Shown: positions 50,315 through 54,141 of the stretch, one piece after another | Numbering within the stretch: position 1 is the first letter of the stretch | How the letters are laid out: the number at the start of each line of letters is the position of its first letter | Origin: Candidatus Fimadaptatus faecigallinarum | GTDB taxonomy: Bacteria > Bacillota > Clostridia > Christensenellales > Aristaeellaceae | Direction: 5' to 3' | Length of the DNA stretch: 54,141 nt | Assembly (NCBI GenBank): GCA_018714445.1 | Contig: DVNK01000053.1 | Coordinates: forward strand, 1 to 54,141 | Translations under genes and position numbers: made by a program | Notes under the pieces: model-generated | The model's database searches: none | What the model saw: only the letters and a program-made list of their open reading frames with translations | What the model was told of the DNA's origin: nothing

Positions 50315-50361
50315 TTACATGTTCGTATACTTTATCAAACGTACGATTAACTCAAAAAACA

Positions 50362-50390
50362 TTGACACTTGAGTAAAATAAGAGTACAAT
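50362..50390 (+). promoter_or_regulatory. str operon promoter
   Basis: TTGACA (50362-50367), 17 nt and TACAAT (50385-50390). The leader before rpsL is about 235 nt and contains GCCGGC/GCCGGC and CCCCCGC/GCGGGGG hairpins (the latter 50583-50608), just before the GGAGG. No uncharacterised gene is seen in the 360-bp gap. Confidence 0.88.
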
Positions 50391-50632
50391 GACAGAGTTT
50401 GCAGAGGTTTTTAGCGCGTCCAAAAACGGCGCGTGCGCCCGCAATAAGGGCATAAACCAAAGCCGCTTGGGAAATGCTAACAGCACGGGCGGCGCGCAGA
50501 CAATTATAGCCTATAACGCTCCGAGGGTTGCGGGGTCTTTATAGAAGCTCAGCTACGTGCGCCGGCATTTGCCGGCCGCTGTCCCCCGCGGTGGGATCTA
50601 TGCGGGGGAGGGACAAAAAAGGAGGTGCTTCC

Positions 50633-51007
50633 ATGCCCACGATCAACCAGTTGATCCGCAAGGGTAGGGAAAAGATTACTGTCAAGTCTACTGCGCCGAT
50701 ACTGCAGAACTGCCCGCAAAAGCGCGGCGTGTGCCTGTCGGTCAAGACCTTGACTCCTAAAAAGCCGAACTCGGCGCTGCGCAAGATCGCCCGTGTTCGC
50801 CTTACCAACAATATCGAGGGTACCTGCTATATACCCGGCATCGGCCACAACCTGCAGGAGCATAGCGTTGTGCTGATCCGCGGCGGCAGGGTCCGCGACC
50901 TGCCTGGCGTGCGTTATCACATCATCCGCGGCACGCTGGATGCTGCGGGCGTTGCCAAGCGCATGCAGGGCCGCTCCCTTTACGGCGCCAAGAAGCCCAA
51001 GAAGTAA
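50633..51007 (+). CDS. rpsL: 30S ribosomal protein S12
   Basis: A 124-residue protein at the decoding centre of the small subunit. It begins [15 protein letters not shown], carries the decoding loops [18 protein letters not shown] (Lys43 present) and [20 protein letters not shown], and ends [12 protein letters not shown]. In the second loop residue 88 is Arg (codon CGC at 50894-50896), where most bacteria have Lys. Lys-to-Arg at this site gives streptomycin resistance in E. coli and mycobacteria. GGAGG lies 7 nt before the ATG. It is the first gene of the str operon. Confidence 0.98.
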   Translation: MPTINQLIRKGREKITVKSTAPILQNCPQKRGVCLSVKTLTPKKPNSALRKIARVRLTNNIEGTCYIPGIGHNLQEHSVVLIRGGRVRDLPGVRYHIIRGTLDAAGVAKRMQGRSLYGAKKPKK

Positions 51008-51189
51008 GCAGCCGTCAAAAAATTGCACGGCCCGCCGGTACGCCAGTTCGATGCGGATTGGAACGGCCGCCATCGACCTGACACGGCTGCGGGACCGGCA
51101 CGTCGCTACGTTTGCTTGCGCGCATGCGTGATCGCTACACGCCTTGAGCGCTTATTGAGTTTCTTAAAGCAGTTGAGGAGGGCGAAAAA

Positions 51190-51660
51190 ATGCCTCGTCG
51201 TGGATTTATACCCAAGCGCGAAGTGCTGCCCGATCCGGTATACGGCTCGGAGGTAGTCACCAAGCTCATCAATCAGATAATGCTGGACGGCAAGCGCGGC
51301 GTCGCGCAGTCCGTCTGCTATCAGGCGTTTGAGACCGTGGCCGCAAAGTCCGGCAAGGACGCCACTGAAGTCTTCACCCAGGCGATGAACAACATCATGC
51401 CGTCGCTGGAAGTCAAGGCCCGCCGCGTAGGTGGCGCGACCTATCAGGTACCTATCGAGATCCGTCCCGAGCGCCGTCAGACGCTGGCGCTGCGTTGGCT
51501 GGTGGAGTTCGCCCGCAAGCGCAGTGAGCGCGCCATGGCCGATCGCCTGGCCGGCGAGATACTCGACGCTTCCAACAACACCGGCAACGCCGTCAAGCGC
51601 CGCGAGGATATGCACAAGATGGCCGAGGCCAACAAGGCCTTTGCGCACTATCGCTGGTAA
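51190..51660 (+). CDS. rpsG: 30S ribosomal protein S7
   Basis: A 156-residue primary 16S-binding protein of the small-subunit head, of normal length. It begins [16 protein letters not shown] and has the typical [15 protein letters not shown] near 26, [19 protein letters not shown] near 75 and the closing [16 protein letters not shown] lies upstream of the ATG. It follows rpsL after 182 bp, an unusually long gap for these genes, with no gene or clear promoter in it. Confidence 0.98.
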   Translation: MPRRGFIPKREVLPDPVYGSEVVTKLINQIMLDGKRGVAQSVCYQAFETVAAKSGKDATEVFTQAMNNIMPSLEVKARRVGGATYQVPIEIRPERRQTLALRWLVEFARKRSERAMADRLAGEILDASNNTGNAVKRREDMHKMAEANKAFAHYRW

Positions 51661-51692
51661 GCCCCAAGGGGTTTGCATTGTAATACGGTGGC

Positions 51693-51727
51693 TTATGGGC
51701 GCGCGTAAGTTGTTCGCGCGCCCATAA
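51693..51727 (+). other. 13-bp perfect hairpin between rpsG and fusA
   Basis: TTATGGGCGCGCG (51693-51705) pairs perfectly with CGCGCGCCCATAA (51715-51727) around a 9-nt loop. No T-run follows. A smaller CCCC-AA-GGGG hairpin with TTT sits right after the rpsG stop (51662-51674). These could attenuate transcription or be RNase sites that set relative levels. Confidence 0.65.
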
Positions 51728-51854
51728 ACAGGCCCATGACGGCGGCCTGGCCGCATCATTGGACGCCCGGCACGCTTTATTATATCGCCCAGTGCGCTGT
51801 AAGGCGCCTGAGCTTGAGGCGCAGGGCACATTATTAAAAAGGGGGAACTACTAC

Positions 51855-53921
51855 ATGGCGAGAAGCCATACGCTGGATAAGGTGCGAAATATTGGCATAA
51901 TGGCGCATATAGACGCGGGCAAGACGACGACTACTGAACGCATACTGTTCTATACGGGCCGCGTTCACAAGCTCGGTGAGACCCACGACGGCGCCGCAAC
52001 GATGGACTGGATGGCGCAGGAGCAGGAGCGCGGCATCACAATCACCTCGGCCGCTACGACCTGCGAGTGGAAGGGCCACCAAATCAATATTATTGACACC
52101 CCCGGCCACGTGGACTTTACTGTCGAGGTAGAGCGCTCCCTGCGCGTGCTGGACGGCGCGGTCGCCGTATTCTGCGCCAAGGGCGGCGTCGAGCCCCAGA
52201 GTGAGACCGTGTGGCATCAGGCTACCAAGTACAACGTGCCGCGCATCGCGTACGTAAACAAGATGGACATAATGGGCGCGGACTTCTTCCGCGTGGTGTC
52301 CATGATGAAGGAGCGCCTGCGCGCCAACGCTGTGCCGATACAGCTGCCCATAGGCAAGGAAGCCACCTTTACCGGCATAATCGACCTGATGACCATGAAG
52401 GCCGAGGTCTACGGCGATGATCTGGGCGAAAAGATAGAGGTAGTCGACATACCCGCCAACGAACTCGACATAGCTCAGCAGTACCATGACGAAATGGTCG
52501 AAAAGATAGCCGAGACCGACGACAACCTGATGGAAAAGTACTTAAATGGCGAAGAACTCACGATAGACGAGCTCAAGAAGGCGCTGCGCGCTGCGACGAT
52601 ATCCGGCGCGATTAACCCGGTGCTGTGCGGCACTTCCTACCGCAACAAGGGCGTGCAGATGCTGCTGGATGCGATAGTCGAATACCTGCCTTCGCCAATA
52701 GACATACCCCCGGTTACCGGCGTAAACAAGGAAACTGGCGAAGAAGAGACCCGCGAGGCCTCGGACGATGCGCCGTTCTCCGCGCTGGCGTTTAAGATCG
52801 TCGCCGATCCGTTCGTAGGTCGTCTGGCCTATGTGCGCGCCTACTCAGGCAAGCTTGCGACTGGTTCCTACGTCTACAATTCCACCAAGGGCAAGCGCGA
52901 GCGCGTGACCCGCATAATGCGCATGCACGCCAACCACCGCTCTGAGCAGGAGATGCTGTACGCGGGCGACATAGCCGGCATAGTCGGCTTCCGCGACACC
53001 ACGACCGGCGATACCATCTGCGATCAGAACCACGAGATCATACTTGAGTCGATGGAGTTCCCGGATCCGGTTATCCGCGTCGCCATCGAGCCCAAGACCA
53101 AGGCCGGTCAGGAGAAGATGGGCCTGGCGCTGCAGAAGCTCGCCGAGGAAGACCCCACCTTCAAGACCTACACCGACGATCAGACCGGTCAGACGATTAT
53201 CGCCGGCATGGGCGAGCTGCACCTGGAGATTATAGTCGACCGTCTGCTGCGCGAGTACAAGGTCGAGGCCACCGTAGGCGCGCCGCAGGTCGCCTACAAG
53301 GAGACGATACGCCGTCCGGCCAAGGCCGAGGGCCGCTATGTGCGCCAGACCGGCGGTCATGGTCAGTTCGGTCACTGCTGGATAGAGCTGACGCCCACCG
53401 AGCCCGGCTCCGGCGTCACGTTCGAAAACAAGATCGTCGGCGGCGTGATACCCAAGGAGTTCATACCCCCGATCGAAAACGGCGTGCGCGAGGCCGCGCA
53501 GAACGGCCTGCTGGGCGGATTTGAGGTCGTCGACTTCAACGCCGCAGTCGTCGACGGTTCGTACCATGAGGTCGACTCGTCTGAAATGGCGTTTAAGATC
53601 GCCGGTTCGATGGCGTTCCGCGCTGCGCTTAAGAAGGCCGAAGAGGTACTGCTCGAGCCGTACATGAAGGTCGAGGTAGTCGTGCCCGACGAGTACATGG
53701 GCGACGTCATAGGCAACCTGACCTCGCGGCGCGGCCGCATAGAGGGCATGGAGCCCCGCAATGGCACCACCTCGGTGCACGGCATGGTGCCGCTGAGCGA
53801 GATGTTCGGCTACGCCACCGACCTGCGTTCGCGCACCCAGGGCCGCGGCCAGTTCACGATGCAGTTTGAGCACTACGAAGAAGTGCCCAAGTCCATCGCC
53901 AGCAAGGTCACGGGTAAGTAA
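51855..53921 (+). CDS. fusA: Translation elongation factor G
   Basis: A 688-residue GTPase that drives translocation on the ribosome. The G domain has G1 [12 protein letters not shown] near residue 17, G2 around [10 protein letters not shown] near 59, G3 DTPGHVDF near 82 and G4 NKMD near 136. Domains II-V follow, with [14 protein letters not shown] near 350 in domain II and the translocation domain IV containing [13 protein letters not shown] near 500. Length and motifs are those of the elongation-type EF-G. GGGGG lies 9 nt before the ATG at 51855. Confidence 0.97.
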   Translation: MARSHTLDKVRNIGIMAHIDAGKTTTTERILFYTGRVHKLGETHDGAATMDWMAQEQERGITITSAATTCEWKGHQINIIDTPGHVDFTVEVERSLRVLDGAVAVFCAKGGVEPQSETVWHQATKYNVPRIAYVNKMDIMGADFFRVVSMMKERLRANAVPIQLPIGKEATFTGIIDLMTMKAEVYGDDLGEKIEVVDIPANELDIAQQYHDEMVEKIAETDDNLMEKYLNGEELTIDELKKALRAATISGAINPVLCGTSYRNKGVQMLLDAIVEYLPSPIDIPPVTGVNKETGEEETREASDDAPFSALAFKIVADPFVGRLAYVRAYSGKLATGSYVYNSTKGKRERVTRIMRMHANHRSEQEMLYAGDIAGIVGFRDTTTGDTICDQNHEIILESMEFPDPVIRVAIEPKTKAGQEKMGLALQKLAEEDPTFKTYTDDQTGQTIIAGMGELHLEIIVDRLLREYKVEATVGAPQVAYKETIRRPAKAEGRYVRQTGGHGQFGHCWIELTPTEPGSGVTFENKIVGGVIPKEFIPPIENGVREAAQNGLLGGFEVVDFNAAVVDGSYHEVDSSEMAFKIAGSMAFRAALKKAEEVLLEPYMKVEVVVPDEYMGDVIGNLTSRRGRIEGMEPRNGTTSVHGMVPLSEMFGYATDLRSRTQGRGQFTMQFEHYEEVPKSIASKVTGK

Positions 53922-53935
53922 GTAGTTTAAGCTCC

Positions 53936-53972
53936 GCGGGCGGCTTGCCGTCCGCGCTGAGCGCGATATAAT
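53936..53972 (+). promoter_or_regulatory. Hairpin and possible internal promoter before tuf
   Basis: GCGGGCGGC (53936-53944) pairs with GCCGTCCGC (53947-53955; one G-U). TTGCCG (53945-53950), 16 nt and TATAAT (53967-53972) then give a plausible promoter 41 nt before the tuf start, which would allow extra EF-Tu synthesis. Confidence 0.5.
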
Positions 53973-54013
53973 GCCGCTGGCAGGCGGCGACAGTTTAAGG
54001 AGGAGTTCCACCA

Positions 54014-54141
54014 ATGGCCAAGGCAAAGTTTGAGCGCACTAAGCCTCATGTAAACATCGGCACGATAGGTCACGTCGACCACGGCAAGACGACGCTGACT
54101 GCGGCCATCACCATGGTTCTGTCGAAGTTCGGCGAAGCGGA
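54014..54141 (+). CDS. tuf: Elongation factor Tu, N-terminal fragment (cut by window end)
   Basis: The first 42 codons of EF-Tu, which brings aminoacyl-tRNA to the ribosome. They begin [19 protein letters not shown] and contain the G1 P-loop [10 protein letters not shown] at residues 18-27. AGGAGGAG lies upstream of the ATG. It is the last gene of the str operon seen here. Confidence 0.97.
   Translation, partial: MAKAKFERTKPHVNIGTIGHVDHGKTTLTAAITMVLSKFGEA

Overview
The window looks like one contiguous piece of the chromosome of a GC-rich, spore-forming member of the Firmicutes (Clostridia; something Christensenellales-like would fit, but no marker here fixes the order). The reasons are Bacillus/Clostridium-type gene content and order (spoVT, spoVB-like, yabN/mazG, rqcP; ctsR-clpC; radA/yacL; rpoB-rpoC; rpsL-rpsG-fusA-tuf), sporulation proteins (SpoVT, SpoVB-like, SpoIID-like), the MEP isoprenoid pathway, strong AGGAGG-type ribosome binding sites and sigma-A promoters. 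Despite the high GC content, isoleucine is often read from AUA outside the ribosomal genes. I see no phage, plasmid, transposase, CRISPR array, rRNA or tRNA gene.

Layout. 1-2.6 kb (minus): a lipoprotein fragment, xanthine phosphoribosyltransferase and a fucose/arabinose-isomerase-like enzyme. 2.9-13.2 kb (plus): a secreted unknown, spoVT, then a spoVB-mazG-hup-rqcP-ispDF-mtaD run ending in a large membrane-anchored beta-propeller protein. 13.3-13.6 kb: a 35-bp tandem repeat. 13.8-18.3 kb: a phosphoesterase, ctsR with its own operator, clpC (no mcsA/mcsB) and an SCP2-like protein. 18.4-26.0 kb: a carbohydrate block with a GH95 fucosidase divergent from a URO-D-family protein, a TIM-barrel isomerase, a transglutaminase-like secreted protein and a Gfo/Idh/MocA oxidoreductase. 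26.0-29.0 kb: a noncoding, repeat-rich stretch (212-bp and 67-bp tandem repeats) around yacL. 29.0-36.1 kb: radA, a membrane phosphoesterase with a damaged active site, a secreted metzincin with four SH3b domains, a PP2C phosphatase and a SpoIID-like lipoprotein.

36.2-54.1 kb is the transcription/translation core. rpoB-rpoC follow a 0.9-kb noncoding region that carries an isolated T-box motif and a possible minus-strand small RNA facing the rpoB promoter. Between rpoC and the str operon (rpsL-rpsG-fusA-tuf, tuf cut by the window end) lie a padR-DUF1700 pair and an ECF sigma factor with a 1343-residue membrane partner. That partner contains six copies of a glycine-rich motif resembling the sodium-site signature of decarboxylase beta subunits. 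It is the most unusual protein in the window.

Most genes form short same-strand operons ended by clear hairpins, and several promoters can be read directly. Functions are assigned from family motifs visible in the translated sequence; no database search was run.
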